Shown one piece after another: positions 8,098-17,338 of a DNA stretch of 64,000 nucleotides (its first letter is position 1; every line of letters begins with the position of its first letter). The notes below the pieces were generated by a model. It was not told where the DNA came from. It saw only the letters and a program-made list of their open reading frames with translations, and made no database searches. A program made the translations under genes and the position numbers. Origin of the DNA: Allomuricauda sp. TY007. GTDB taxonomy: Bacteria > Bacteroidota > Bacteroidia > Flavobacteriales > Flavobacteriaceae. Location of the stretch: NCBI RefSeq assembly GCF_010468565.1, contig NZ_WUEG01000004.1, forward strand, positions 62,001 through 126,000. The letters run 5' to 3'.

Positions 8098-8847
8098 TTA
8101 ATTGGATCTAATAGTTTGTAAATAAGGTTTGTAAAGCTTCAGGCTCTCTTTGATCATTGCGGTTACCCCATTACCCGTAATGGTAGCACCGGCCAAAGCA
8201 TCTACTGCGTTATCTTCTTTATCGTTGTTCAAAGGATCGTTATTCCCTTTTGCTACGTTAACTCCTGCATAGGTATTGCCATCCATTACAGATTCTCCCT
8301 TGAAGTCGTCCATAAAAAAGCGTTGGTTAATGTTAGAACCCAGTCCAGGAGTTTCTCCCTTATGATCAAAAAAGACTCCTTTTATTTCCATATTCTCATC
8401 CAAGGAAATATATCCCCAAATCGCGTCCCAAAGTCCTTTACCGTACATAGGGATAATATAGAATTTTTCCCCGTCTTTTTCACCGATCAACAAAGGAAGT
8501 TCCGCCTTCTCCCCATTTTTGGCTTTAGCTATTTCTTTCTGTACATCGATTAGGTAGGCATTCTCTTTTTCCACTGCTTCGGAACCTTCCAATACCAATT
8601 GGGAAGTTATGAATTTGGAAAATTGCTCTTCAACTGTAGTTGTTGGCACAAAGGAAACATCTCCATCTCCCTCATTTTGATTAACTCCCATGGCATATAG
8701 GATGTTTTGTTGCTTTTCGAAGCGCTCGTTCTCATCAATCCTTGGTTTAAGGCCAGATGCAACAAAAGCTAGTAGCGATCCCACAACAATAACCATTAAG
8801 ACTGCAAAGATTACAGTGTAGCTATTTTTTTCTGTATTGATTGCCAT
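8098..8847 (-). CDS. nqrC: Na+-translocating NADH:quinone reductase subunit C
   Basis: Subunit with covalently bound FMN on the periplasmic side. One N-terminal membrane helix (about 10-31) precedes a soluble domain. The flavinylation motif Dxx(S/T)GAT appears as D216-A-L-A-G-A-T222, so T222 is the expected FMN-carrying residue and a substrate of ApbE (family knowledge). At 249 residues it is normal length. It follows nqrB by 2 bp. Confidence 0.96.
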   Translation of the reverse strand: MAINTEKNSYTVIFAVLMVIVVGSLLAFVASGLKPRIDENERFEKQQNILYAMGVNQNEGDGDVSFVPTTTVEEQFSKFITSQLVLEGSEAVEKENAYLIDVQKEIAKAKNGEKAELPLLIGEKDGEKFYIIPMYGKGLWDAIWGYISLDENMEIKGVFFDHKGETPGLGSNINQRFFMDDFKGESVMDGNTYAGVNVAKGNNDPLNNDKEDNAVDALAGATITGNGVTAMIKESLKLYKPYLQTIRSN

Positions 8848-8849
8848 AA

Positions 8850-10109
8850 TTAAGCTGTTTCCGTTTTTAATGAATCAACCTCATCCGATGCTTTTGGATA
8901 TATGGTTGCTGTCTTAAATCGTTTCAATCTCTTTTTAATGTTGCCTCTTACCACATAGTGATCAATGGTAGGTGCGAATACGTTCATCAACAAGATGGCC
9001 AAGAATACACCTTCTGGGTATCCTGGGTTGAACACCCGGATCATTACGGACAGGAATCCGATAAAGAATCCGTAGTACCATTTTCCTTTATTGGTCTGAG
9101 CGCCCGTAACAGGGTCGGTTGCCATAAATACGATACCAAAGGCCAAACCTCCTACCAACAAATGTTGCCAGTAAGGGAAACTCATTAAGGTATAGAATTT
9201 ACTGTATTCAGGAATCAATTGATATTCAACAATTCCATTAAAAATCAATCCCATGGCCAAGGAACCCAACACGGCACTCAACATGATACGCCATGAGGCT
9301 ATTTTGGAGAAAACCAAGAAAAGGCCACCCAATATAATCAACAAGGTCGATGTTTCCCCAACCGAGCCAGGGATAAATCCGTAGAACATATCGGCCAATG
9401 AATAACTATAGTCCGAACCTTGGGCCAATGAGCCAAGGATAGTTTCTCCTGAAATAGCATCTGCAGTTCCAGCTCTTTCCACAGCTTCGTGAACCCATAC
9501 TTTATCTCCACTCATCCATGTTGGATAGGCGAAGAACAAAAATGCACGTATGGTCAGTGCAGGGTTCAATATATTCATTCCGGTACCACCAAAAACCTCT
9601 TTACCGATAACAACACCAAAGGCCACGGCGATGGTCAACATCCAAAGTGGGGTATCTACAGGTACGATCAATGGAACCAACATACCTGTTACCAAATATC
9701 CTTCTTCCACTTCATGTCCCTTGATTACGGCGAACAAAAATTCAATGGCCAAACCTACACCGTAGGACACAATTACCAAAGGTAAAATGGTGGTGATCCC
9801 TACCAAAAAGTTATCCCATGTTAAAAAGTGCTCGAACAGATCAAAGTTCTCTGGAAAACCATTGATCGCGGAATAGTGTTGATATCCTGCATTGAACATT
9901 CCAAAAAGCAAGCAAGGTACCAAGGCCATGATCACGGTGTTCATGGTACGTTTTAAATCGTCTGCAGCCCGAACATGCGACCCAGAATGGGTTGTTTCGT
10001 TCGGTGTGTAAAGAAAAGTATGCAGTGCATTAAAGGCAGGGGCCATTTTTTTACCCTGATACTTAAGTTTTAACTGATGTAATTTTTCTTTCATGCCCAT
10101 ATTATCCAA
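8850..10109 (-). CDS. nqrB: Na+-translocating NADH:quinone reductase subunit B
   Basis: Large membrane subunit that carries covalent FMN and riboflavin and forms much of the sodium path. There are about ten hydrophobic segments, and a GKEVFGGTGMNILNPAL block at about 169-185 is typical. The flavinylation site reads D217-A-I-S-G-E-T223, with Glu in place of the usual Ala before the FMN threonine. The 419 residues match the family. The ATG at 10109 overlaps the end of nqrA by 8 bp; an alternative ATG at 10100 would remove the overlap. Confidence 0.96.
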   Translation of the reverse strand: MDNMGMKEKLHQLKLKYQGKKMAPAFNALHTFLYTPNETTHSGSHVRAADDLKRTMNTVIMALVPCLLFGMFNAGYQHYSAINGFPENFDLFEHFLTWDNFLVGITTILPLVIVSYGVGLAIEFLFAVIKGHEVEEGYLVTGMLVPLIVPVDTPLWMLTIAVAFGVVIGKEVFGGTGMNILNPALTIRAFLFFAYPTWMSGDKVWVHEAVERAGTADAISGETILGSLAQGSDYSYSLADMFYGFIPGSVGETSTLLIILGGLFLVFSKIASWRIMLSAVLGSLAMGLIFNGIVEYQLIPEYSKFYTLMSFPYWQHLLVGGLAFGIVFMATDPVTGAQTNKGKWYYGFFIGFLSVMIRVFNPGYPEGVFLAILLMNVFAPTIDHYVVRGNIKKRLKRFKTATIYPKASDEVDSLKTETA

Positions 10110-11454
10110 GTTCTTTTTGCAACAAATCCAATCCTTCCCTGATTATTTGTTGGTGCGGTTGTTTTGATATGCATATGAATTCTGTCAAGGAGAAATCCTC
10201 GGGAGCCACTTCGTAAAGTCCCAATTGCTCCATTTCATCCAAATCTTTTACCATACAGGCCTTCAAAAGTTGAAGTGGGTATATGTCCAGAGGAAAAACC
10301 TCTTCGTACCTACCTGTTACCACAAAAGCCCTGTGCTCTCCATTGGTATTGGTATCCAAATCGTATTTCTTGTTGGGCTGCAGCCAAGAAAAGGTCAATG
10401 CCCTTGTAGACGAAATTTTATTGAATACTGGTTTGTTCCACCCAAAAAATTCGTAATCGTCCCCTTCTGGAATCGCAGTAACCGTATTATTGTAAAAGCC
10501 AAGATGTCCCTCGGTACTGGTTTTAGTACCTGTAAGCACATCACCGTTTATCAACCTAAACCTATCTTCCTTTACACCACTTGCATATAAAAAAGTAGAG
10601 ATTTCAGCTCCAATTTTGGTCTTATAGTACTTTGGCTCCTTAATAACAGATCCAGCCAATGCCACAATACGCTCCGCATTGAACTTACCGGTCAACAACA
10701 GCTCACCCAACATTACAAGGTCCTGTGGAGACAACGTCCAGACCACTTCACCTTTGTTTACGGGGTCAATCTTATTGATTTGCGTACCCACCAAGCCTGC
10801 TGGATGGGGGCCGGAGATTTTGTGCAGTTCTATTCCTTTAATATCATTGAAAGGCGATCTGCTCGATTTTCCGATAGATACATGGATTTTACCCGGTGTA
10901 AGCTTGCTAAGACCCATTATCGCTGCTTGAATCTCCTGTTCTTTATCCTTTAGGATAAAGTCAGGGTCTGCTGCCAAGGGCGCCGTAGCGTATGCCGAAA
11001 CAAATATCGCTTTCGGCGTTGCGCTTGGGTCGGCAATCACATCATAAGGTCTTTGTTTTATGAACGGCCATCCTCCACACTGTAAAAGATAGGATTTAAT
11101 GGCCTCACCATTTGCCGTATCCAAATCCGGCACCTTATTTATAACATAATTTTGTTCTTTGTCAGCAAGGATCTTTAATGTTAAGATTCTTCTTCTTGCC
11201 CCCCTAACAATTTCCACTAGCTCTCCGCTTACCGGGGAAACAAAGTGCATGTCTTCGTTGTTCTTGTTATAAAAGAGGGGTTCGCCCGCTTTTATCTCTT
11301 CCCCTTGTTTTATCAACATTTTTGGAGTGATTCCGTGGAAATCATCTAGGTTTAGGGCGTATACGTTACTGGTAACAGCTTTGGAAATAGTCTGCTCTGC
11401 CGCCCCGACGAGGTTGATATTCAACCCCTTTCTAATCCGGATGTCTTTAGACAT
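10102..11454 (-). CDS. nqrA: Na+-translocating NADH:quinone reductase subunit A
   Basis: Cytosolic subunit of the sodium pump and first gene of the operon. The sequence starts SKDIRIRKGLNINLVGAAEQ, the typical NqrA opening. It has the FHGITPKMLIKQGEEIKAGEPLF barrel-sandwich-like segment and the central GPHPAGLVGTQI motif. The 450 residues match the family (about 446). A TAnnTTTG element lies 35 bp upstream. Confidence 0.97.
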   Translation of the reverse strand: MSKDIRIRKGLNINLVGAAEQTISKAVTSNVYALNLDDFHGITPKMLIKQGEEIKAGEPLFYNKNNEDMHFVSPVSGELVEIVRGARRRILTLKILADKEQNYVINKVPDLDTANGEAIKSYLLQCGGWPFIKQRPYDVIADPSATPKAIFVSAYATAPLAADPDFILKDKEQEIQAAIMGLSKLTPGKIHVSIGKSSRSPFNDIKGIELHKISGPHPAGLVGTQINKIDPVNKGEVVWTLSPQDLVMLGELLLTGKFNAERIVALAGSVIKEPKYYKTKIGAEISTFLYASGVKEDRFRLINGDVLTGTKTSTEGHLGFYNNTVTAIPEGDDYEFFGWNKPVFNKISSTRALTFSWLQPNKKYDLDTNTNGEHRAFVVTGRYEEVFPLDIYPLQLLKACMVKDLDEMEQLGLYEVAPEDFSLTEFICISKQPHQQIIREGLDLLQKELG

Positions 11455-11488
11455 ATTGTTGTAGACCTTTTGTTATCAAAATCGGACG

Positions 11489-11496
11489 CAAATTTA
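11489..11496 (-). promoter_or_regulatory. TAnnTTTG -7 element of the nqr operon
   Basis: TAAATTTG on the minus strand, 35 bases before the nqrA ATG, in an A/T-rich stretch. No second TAnnTTTG was seen inside the nqr genes' short junctions, so this is the likely operon promoter. Confidence 0.55.
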
Positions 11497-11596
11497 GCAC
11501 TAAAAGGATTGTTTTCATAATAATTAACCATAAAATTGGGTTTATGCCGAGCTTAATTCCCCAGGCATACTTTTTGTTTACCTTTACCCTAAAATT

Positions 11597-12850
11597 ATGC
11601 CCTTGATGCGTTTTACCTTTATATTGACTCTTTTAGGTTTGGCGGCCACTCCGGCTTTTGGACAAGTTATGGTTGAAGTAAATCCACCGGAAAACATAAA
11701 ATCAGTGGTTTTTAAAGGTCCTACCGAAGATCAATTTCCTGTGATACAACTCGGAGAATCAATGACTTTGGAGTTTGATGACCTCACTGCCAACGAACAA
11801 GATTATTATTACAAGATTGTACATTGTGATTACGATTGGACCCCATCCCAATTACTAAAATCCCAATACCTATCCGGGGCGGACAACCAACGAATTATTG
11901 ACTACGAAAACAGCTATACCACCCTACAGCCCTATTCCAATTACCGGCTCACTATCCCCAACAACAATGTTAAATTAACCGTGAGTGGCAATTTTGTTCT
12001 GGAAATCTATAACAGTTATGGTGATCTTCAATTCTCCAGAAGGTTTGTGGTATATCGGGATGCCGTTTCCGTTGCAGGCACTGTAAAAAGATCTCGGGAT
12101 TTTAACTTCATCAATACAAAGCAGGTGGTACAGTTTACCATCAACACAGCTTCTTTTAACGTGGTCAACCCAAAAAAGGAGGTAAAAGTAGCCATTATAC
12201 AAAACCATCATTGGCCCACGGCATTATACAACATTAAACCCCAATTCACCATTGGTACGGAGCTGGTTTACAAATACAACGAGGAAACCAGTTTTTTTGG
12301 CGGCAACGAATACCTAAACTTCGACACCAAAGACCTTCGCTCCCCCAGCTTTGCCATATCCAATATTGAAATGAGGGATGTGTACCACCATTATTTGTTC
12401 ACCAACGAATACCGGTACGACAAAGAATACACCTACTTTCCAGATATTAATGGCGATTTTGTGGTTAGGACGCTTCAAGGAGAAGATGTTTCCAGAGAGG
12501 CCGAATACTCCAAGGTCCATTTTAGCCTGCCCTATACCAACCAAATAGGGCTCGATAATGTTTATGTGATCGGAAAGTTCAACAATTATGCACTGGGCGA
12601 TGAGAACAGAATGACATTCAACGAATCCACTGGAAAATTTGAAGCTACTTTAATGATGAAACAGGGCTTTTACAACTATAAGTATGTTGTACAAAGGGAA
12701 GATGGTACCATTGAACCCAACCTGGTGAGTGGCAACTTCCACTTTACGGAGAACAACTACCTGATCTTGGTTTATTACAGAGATTTTGGGGACATGCACG
12801 ATAGTATAATAGGTATAGGGTCCGTAAACTCAAGGAATATCAGTAATTAA
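11597..12850 (+). CDS. Type IX secretion system plug protein (DUF5103)
   Basis: Matches the DUF5103 family, whose Flavobacterium member is the Plug that seals the periplasmic side of the SprA translocon of the T9SS (established knowledge). A signal peptide is clear: MRFTFILTLLGLAATPAFGQ, starting at the second Met (11606). The remainder is beta-rich with many Tyr, Asn and Phe, including YYYKIVHCDYDWTPSQL near residue 75 and a C-terminal immunoglobulin-like part (VYVIGKFNNYAL). The 417 residues are normal. It sits outside any T9SS cluster, as is common. A near-match promoter (TACCTTTA, 11579) precedes it. Confidence 0.9.
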   Translation: MPLMRFTFILTLLGLAATPAFGQVMVEVNPPENIKSVVFKGPTEDQFPVIQLGESMTLEFDDLTANEQDYYYKIVHCDYDWTPSQLLKSQYLSGADNQRIIDYENSYTTLQPYSNYRLTIPNNNVKLTVSGNFVLEIYNSYGDLQFSRRFVVYRDAVSVAGTVKRSRDFNFINTKQVVQFTINTASFNVVNPKKEVKVAIIQNHHWPTALYNIKPQFTIGTELVYKYNEETSFFGGNEYLNFDTKDLRSPSFAISNIEMRDVYHHYLFTNEYRYDKEYTYFPDINGDFVVRTLQGEDVSREAEYSKVHFSLPYTNQIGLDNVYVIGKFNNYALGDENRMTFNESTGKFEATLMMKQGFYNYKYVVQREDGTIEPNLVSGNFHFTENNYLILVYYRDFGDMHDSIIGIGSVNSRNISN

Positions 12851-12881
12851 TTATCTTTAGCCCTAAATCCTTAAAAAAGGT

Positions 12882-14135
12882 ATGGGGAAAAAAGATGGTT
12901 TGATCACCAAAGGTCGCTACGAACTAAAGTTTAGGGGCGTAAAATGCCTTAACTGTGGGCACCCGCTTGACATAAGCGACAAGTACTGCCCTAATTGTTC
13001 ACAGGCCAATAGTACCAAGAAATTAACCCTCAAAGACTTTATCGACGAGTTTTTCTCGGGCCTCATCAATTACGATTCCAAACTTTTAAAAACACTTTCT
13101 GCCCTTTTACTCAGACCAGGAAGAATTACAAAGGACTACGTAAATGGCAAAAGGATAACCTACACCAACCCTTTCCGGTTTTTGTTGAGTTTGGCCTTTC
13201 TCTATTTTTTGATGTTCACCTACAACTCCAATTTTACCAATCTGGACCAAGCAGCCAAAAATTTTGACGGCAATATTTATGATGGCTCTCCATTTAAATT
13301 CGATATGGACTCCGGAGATCTTGAAGTAGACAGTGTTGCCCTCGAAAAGCAATCCAGAAAGGCACAAAAAGCCCTAGATTCCTTAAAAAAGGTAAATCCC
13401 GGGGTTTTGGTCGGCATGCAAAAATTTGATTCGATTAAAGCGGAAGACCCCGAGCTTTCCCAGCAATTAAAATACTTGGATTCTTTGGGCGTTTTTGTGA
13501 ACGGGGCACAACAAAAAGTAAAAAAGAAAGACTCCTTTATGGACGCCGACCCAACGGGATACTTTAAAGATCTCGAAAAAGAATCGGGCATAGGCGGGTT
13601 TTCCAAAAAAGTAGAGTTTTTTGGGCATGTGATCAAAAAAGACACCCTTTTTAACTTTGAAGAAGCTGAAACCAGATACAACATAGGCAATACCTGGACC
13701 AATAGAATGGCATTTAACTCCGCAAACAGTATTTTAAGGGCAATAAAAGAACCGGGGAGCTGGGTAAATAGTACCATATCCAAACTTCCTTTCGTTATAT
13801 TTTTCTTTATGCCGGTGTTCACAGTCTTCATTTGGTTGGTTTACATCAGAAAAAATTATACCTACACCGATCATCTTATTTTTAGTTTCCACAATCAGTC
13901 CCTCTTGTTTATCTTGCTCATCCTTAGCCTCACATTGGATACCATATTCAATATAAACAGCTCAGGAATCTTTCTGTTGATTTTTGCAATATACCTATAC
14001 AAGGCCATGCGAAAATTTTACGGACAAGGAAGATTTAAAACCATTGTAAAATACATCTTTCTGAACACGGTATTTATGATCTTGGCCTTTTTTACGATCA
14101 TTGTCACGTTTGCGGGAAGCGGTTTAACCTATTGA
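12882..14135 (+). CDS. DUF3667 membrane protein with zinc ribbon
   Basis: The N-terminus carries a four-cysteine zinc ribbon (C22-x2-C25 ... C36-P-N-C39), then the conserved DUF3667 segment FSGLINYDSKLLKTL and LRPGRITKDYVNGKR. A first membrane segment (FRFLLSLAFLYFLMF) follows at about 97-111. A long hydrophilic middle region is followed by further hydrophobic segments from about 300 onwards, suggesting an inner-membrane protein. Its function is unknown. The stop codon lies 5 bp before the apaG ATG, so the two are probably co-transcribed. Confidence 0.87.
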   Translation: MGKKDGLITKGRYELKFRGVKCLNCGHPLDISDKYCPNCSQANSTKKLTLKDFIDEFFSGLINYDSKLLKTLSALLLRPGRITKDYVNGKRITYTNPFRFLLSLAFLYFLMFTYNSNFTNLDQAAKNFDGNIYDGSPFKFDMDSGDLEVDSVALEKQSRKAQKALDSLKKVNPGVLVGMQKFDSIKAEDPELSQQLKYLDSLGVFVNGAQQKVKKKDSFMDADPTGYFKDLEKESGIGGFSKKVEFFGHVIKKDTLFNFEEAETRYNIGNTWTNRMAFNSANSILRAIKEPGSWVNSTISKLPFVIFFFMPVFTVFIWLVYIRKNYTYTDHLIFSFHNQSLLFILLILSLTLDTIFNINSSGIFLLIFAIYLYKAMRKFYGQGRFKTIVKYIFLNTVFMILAFFTIIVTFAGSGLTY

Positions 14136-14140
14136 TAGTT

Positions 14141-14527
14141 ATGTTTACACAGGTAACCAAAGGAATTAAAATATCGGTACGCACTTCTTTCGAAGGAACT
14201 TTCTTTAAAAACTACAAGGTGCACTATGCGTTTGGCTACACCATCACCATAGAGAACCTAAGCAAGGACACTGTTCAGCTCACTGCCAGACACTGGGATG
14301 TATTTGACGCCCTCAAGGACATGGAGACCATTGACGGAGAAGGTGTCATTGGCAGAAAACCAGTAATAAAACCGGGCAAATCGCATACGTACAGCTCAGG
14401 TTGCCTCTTGGCATCACCCGTAGGAGCCATGCGCGGCCATTATCGCATGGTCAACTTTACCAATGCAGAAGAGTTCGAGGTCGAAATTCCCACGTTTAAG
14501 TTTGCAGCGCCCTTCGCCATAAACTAA
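14141..14527 (+). CDS. apaG: ApaG domain protein
   Basis: 128 residues with the fibronectin-like ApaG fold: TKGIKISVRTSF at the start, YTITIENLSKDTVQLTARHW, then VIGRKPVIKPGKSHTYSSGC and GAMRGHYRMV. The protein is linked to cobalt/magnesium phenotypes in enterobacteria, but its biochemical role is unclear. The ATG at 14141 is preferred over a TTG at 14132 that overlaps the upstream stop codon. It follows the DUF3667 gene directly. Confidence 0.95.
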   Translation: MFTQVTKGIKISVRTSFEGTFFKNYKVHYAFGYTITIENLSKDTVQLTARHWDVFDALKDMETIDGEGVIGRKPVIKPGKSHTYSSGCLLASPVGAMRGHYRMVNFTNAEEFEVEIPTFKFAAPFAIN

Positions 14528-14560
14528 TTGGCATCATTTTATTTTCGGTCCCTGTTTCAT

Positions 14561-14568
14561 TACCTTTG
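14561..14568 (+). promoter_or_regulatory. TAnnTTTG -7 element of pruA
   Basis: TACCTTTG, 31 bases before the pruA ATG, in the short gap after apaG. Confidence 0.5.
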
Positions 14569-14599
14569 ATAGAATTGTACAACTCTAAAAAACATTTCT

Positions 14600-16228
14600 A
14601 TGGGAAAAGGATTTTTTCAAGTTCCAACTGCATATAACGAACCTGTACTGAGCTATGCTCCAGGTTCACCTGAACGAGAAGAAGTACTAAAACAATATAA
14701 CGCATTTTACAATGATAATGTGGACATTCCACTTTACATTGGAAGCGAGGAAATAAAAACGGGCAATACCAAGCCCCTGTCCCCTCCCCACGACCACAAG
14801 CATATAATTGGACAATATCACCTTGCCGAGAAAACACACGTTGAAAAGGCCATCGCCAATTGTTTGGAGGCCAGAGATGCTTGGTCCAATTTGACCTGGG
14901 AACAACGCTGTGCCATTTTTTTAAAGGCAGCCGAACTAATTGCTGGACCTTACCGTCAAAAAATGAACGCTGCCACCATGTTGGCCCAGTCCAAAAATAT
15001 TTATCAAGCCGAGATTGATTCTGCCTGCGAGATTGTGGACTTCCTTCGCTTCAACGTAGAATATATGTCCCAGATATACAGCGAACAACCAGAATCTTCC
15101 GAAGGAGTATGGAATCGCGTGGAATACCGTCCGCTGGAAGGTTTTGTATATGCCATCACCCCGTTCAACTTCACGGCCATTGCAGGGAATCTTCCCACCA
15201 GTGCCGCTATGATGGGCAACGTGGTGGTATGGAAACCAAGCGACAGCCAAATTTATTCCGCAAAAGTGATTGTTGATGTGCTCAAGGAAGCTGGACTGCC
15301 CGATGGGGTGATCAACGTAGTTTACGGAGACCCGGTCATGATTTCGGACACGGTGTTGGACAGCCCGGACTTTACTGGAATACATTTTACCGGTTCTACC
15401 GATGTTTTTAAAAATCTTTGGAAACAGATCGGAAACAATATCCACAAGTACAAAACATACCCCAGGATTGTTGGCGAAACGGGCGGAAAGGATTTCATAA
15501 TTGCCCACCCAACAGCAAAACCCCAACAGGTGGCCACAGCCATCAGCAGGGGCGCTTTTGAGTTCCAAGGGCAAAAATGCAGTGCGGCCTCCAGAGTATA
15601 TCTGCCCAAATCCACTGCCGATGAAATTTTGGAGTTGGTAAAGAAGGACATTGCTTCCTTTAATAAACCAGGTTCTCCAGAGGACATGAGTAATTTTATT
15701 ACTGCTGTGATCCACGAAGGTTCTTTTGATAAATTGGCTAAATATATTGATAAAGCAAAGTCAGATGACGACGCTGAAGTAATCGCCGGGGGCAATTACG
15801 ATAAATCCAAAGGATACTTTATTGAACCCACCGTGATTTTGACCACTAATCCAAAGTATGAGACTATGTACACCGAACTCTTTGGCCCCGTGGTCACCGT
15901 TTACGTTTATGAGGACAAGGATTGGAGCGAGACTTTAAAGTTAGTGGATGGAACATCGGAGTATGGCTTAACTGGAGCTGTACTGTCCGGAGACCGATAC
16001 TCTATTGACGAGGCTACGAAAGCTTTGCAGAATGCCGCTGGGAATTTTTACATCAACGACAAGCCCACCGGGGCCGTTGTAGGGCAACAACCTTTTGGCG
16101 GTGCAAGGGCATCGGGGACCAACGACAAGGCGGGATCTATGCAAAACCTTCTGAGATGGGTTTCCCCTAGATTGATCAAGGAAACTTTTGTGACCCCAGA
16201 GGATTATAGATATCCATTTTTGGGATAA
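14600..16228 (+). CDS. pruA: L-glutamate gamma-semialdehyde dehydrogenase (1-pyrroline-5-carboxylate dehydrogenase)
   Basis: Second step of proline degradation: oxidises glutamate semialdehyde to glutamate with NAD+. It is an aldehyde dehydrogenase fold with ITPFNFTAIAGNLPT (about 186-200), general base E293 in VGETGGKDF, and nucleophile C327 in FQGQKCSAASR. The C-terminal QQPFGGARASGTNDKAG is characteristic of the monofunctional P5C dehydrogenase. At 542 residues it is the usual stand-alone length, and no PutA-type proline dehydrogenase is fused or adjacent. A strong terminator follows. Confidence 0.97.
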   Translation: MGKGFFQVPTAYNEPVLSYAPGSPEREEVLKQYNAFYNDNVDIPLYIGSEEIKTGNTKPLSPPHDHKHIIGQYHLAEKTHVEKAIANCLEARDAWSNLTWEQRCAIFLKAAELIAGPYRQKMNAATMLAQSKNIYQAEIDSACEIVDFLRFNVEYMSQIYSEQPESSEGVWNRVEYRPLEGFVYAITPFNFTAIAGNLPTSAAMMGNVVVWKPSDSQIYSAKVIVDVLKEAGLPDGVINVVYGDPVMISDTVLDSPDFTGIHFTGSTDVFKNLWKQIGNNIHKYKTYPRIVGETGGKDFIIAHPTAKPQQVATAISRGAFEFQGQKCSAASRVYLPKSTADEILELVKKDIASFNKPGSPEDMSNFITAVIHEGSFDKLAKYIDKAKSDDDAEVIAGGNYDKSKGYFIEPTVILTTNPKYETMYTELFGPVVTVYVYEDKDWSETLKLVDGTSEYGLTGAVLSGDRYSIDEATKALQNAAGNFYINDKPTGAVVGQQPFGGARASGTNDKAGSMQNLLRWVSPRLIKETFVTPEDYRYPFLG

Positions 16229-16250
16229 AACAAAAAACACCTATTTTAAA

Positions 16251-16279
16251 GGCCGTCGTTACAAAATGACGGCTTTTTT
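16251..16279 (+). terminator. Intrinsic terminator after pruA
   Basis: Stem GCCGTC / GACGGC with a 10-base loop, followed by six T. Confidence 0.8.
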
Positions 16280-16302
16280 GTTTAACCTAACTTAAAACAC
16301 TC

Positions 16303-17067
16303 ATGCCCAGACCTTATATTTTGGCTGAAACCAACTGGAAACATCTAAAAGACGAATCTATTGACCTTGCCATATTACCTTGGGGCGCCACCGAAGCGCA
16401 CAACTACCACCTCCCCTATGCAACCGATGTGATCGAAGGCTCGTGCATTGCCGAAGAATCGGCCAAGATTGCTTGGGAACAAGGGAGCAAGATAATTGTA
16501 TTGCCTACCATTCCCTTTGGGGTGAACACCGGGCAATCCGACATTTACCTGGACATGAACTTAAACCCCAGTACACAATTTGCGATTTTAAAAGATATTC
16601 TCACAGTTTTGAATCGTCAGGGTATAAAAAAATTCATGATCCTAAATAGTCATGGCGGCAACAATTGGAAGGCCATTATCAGAGAGTTAGGGCTACTTTT
16701 TCCAGATATGTTCCTTTGCGTTACGAATTGGTTCAAACTTGGTAGTGAATCTGGAATGTTTGAGAATCCGGGCGACCATGCCGATGAGATGGAGACCAGC
16801 CTTATTCTGCATTTAACCCCTGAATTGGTATTGCCCAAAGAAGATTGGGGAGAAGGCAAGGAATTCAAGAACAAAATAAAGGCCTTTTCCGAAGGATGGG
16901 CTTGGACAGAACGTCCTTGGTCCAAAATAAGCGAGGATACCGGTGTAGGTGACCCCAGCAAGGCCAGCAAGGAGAAAGGCGAGGTGTTCTTTAACCTAAT
17001 CTGTGCCAAAATGGGACAACTTTTTGTTGATATTGCCGAAGCCGACACAAACGACCTGTATAAGTAA
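16303..17067 (+). CDS. Creatininase family amidohydrolase
   Basis: 254-residue member of the creatinine amidohydrolase fold. Metal-site motifs are present: PWGATEAHNYHLPYATD (E31, H33, D42), NSHGGN in the middle, and DHADEMETS, the family HAGxxETS pattern with DEM in place of the usual residues. The actual substrate cannot be told. The family also includes formamide hydrolases of riboflavin/F420 and mycofactocin pathways, and none of those partners are nearby. Transcribed alone between the pruA terminator and a small ORF. Confidence 0.88.
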   Translation: MPRPYILAETNWKHLKDESIDLAILPWGATEAHNYHLPYATDVIEGSCIAEESAKIAWEQGSKIIVLPTIPFGVNTGQSDIYLDMNLNPSTQFAILKDILTVLNRQGIKKFMILNSHGGNNWKAIIRELGLLFPDMFLCVTNWFKLGSESGMFENPGDHADEMETSLILHLTPELVLPKEDWGEGKEFKNKIKAFSEGWAWTERPWSKISEDTGVGDPSKASKEKGEVFFNLICAKMGQLFVDIAEADTNDLYK

Positions 17068-17215
17068 ACACTTATATATCAACACACGAACAAGAAAGTT
17101 ATCTCAATAGAAAGCCTCAAAGGAGGTCAACCCACAATTTAAATGTAAAATTAACGTTAACTAATTGTAAATTAAACGTAATCTATTTAATTTTATATTA
17201 CTAAATCAGTTAGTT

Positions 17216-17338
17216 ATGGCAGTTAGATTCAATACGTGGGTGAAATCGGCGATTAAAAAGTACGAGCAATTATGGCAATATGCCAAGGACTATGCCAGAA
17301 AGTGTAGATTGGTATATAAAAGAATGTACAGTATTTGA
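17216..17338 (+). CDS. Putative 40-residue basic small protein
   Basis: ATG at 17216 opens a 40-codon frame ending in TGA at 17336-17338, 1 bp before the stop codon of the convergent rsmG. The peptide MAVRFNTWVKSAIKKYEQLW continues with a YAKDYARKC stretch and ends VYKRMYSI. It is rich in Lys/Arg and aromatics with a plausible amphipathic helix. No domain is recognised. An ordered, aromatic-rich composition in an otherwise empty A/T-rich gap favours a real gene, but no promoter motif or homologue can be confirmed from the sequence alone. Confidence 0.5.
   Translation: MAVRFNTWVKSAIKKYEQLWQYAKDYARKCRLVYKRMYSI

Noticed and set aside
13277..13831. 184-codon frame antisense to the DUF3667 gene
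   Set aside because: Fully inside the plus-strand gene and serine/phenylalanine rich in the way antisense frames of A/T-rich genes are.
14936..15715. 259-codon open frame antisense to pruA
   Set aside because: It lies wholly inside a well-supported gene on the other strand, has no domain-like content and no promoter or start context.
17119..17127. AAAGGAGGT, a perfect Shine-Dalgarno-like sequence
   Set aside because: The next ATG (17143) is followed at once by TAA, and Bacteroidota rarely depend on such sites. It is probably chance.
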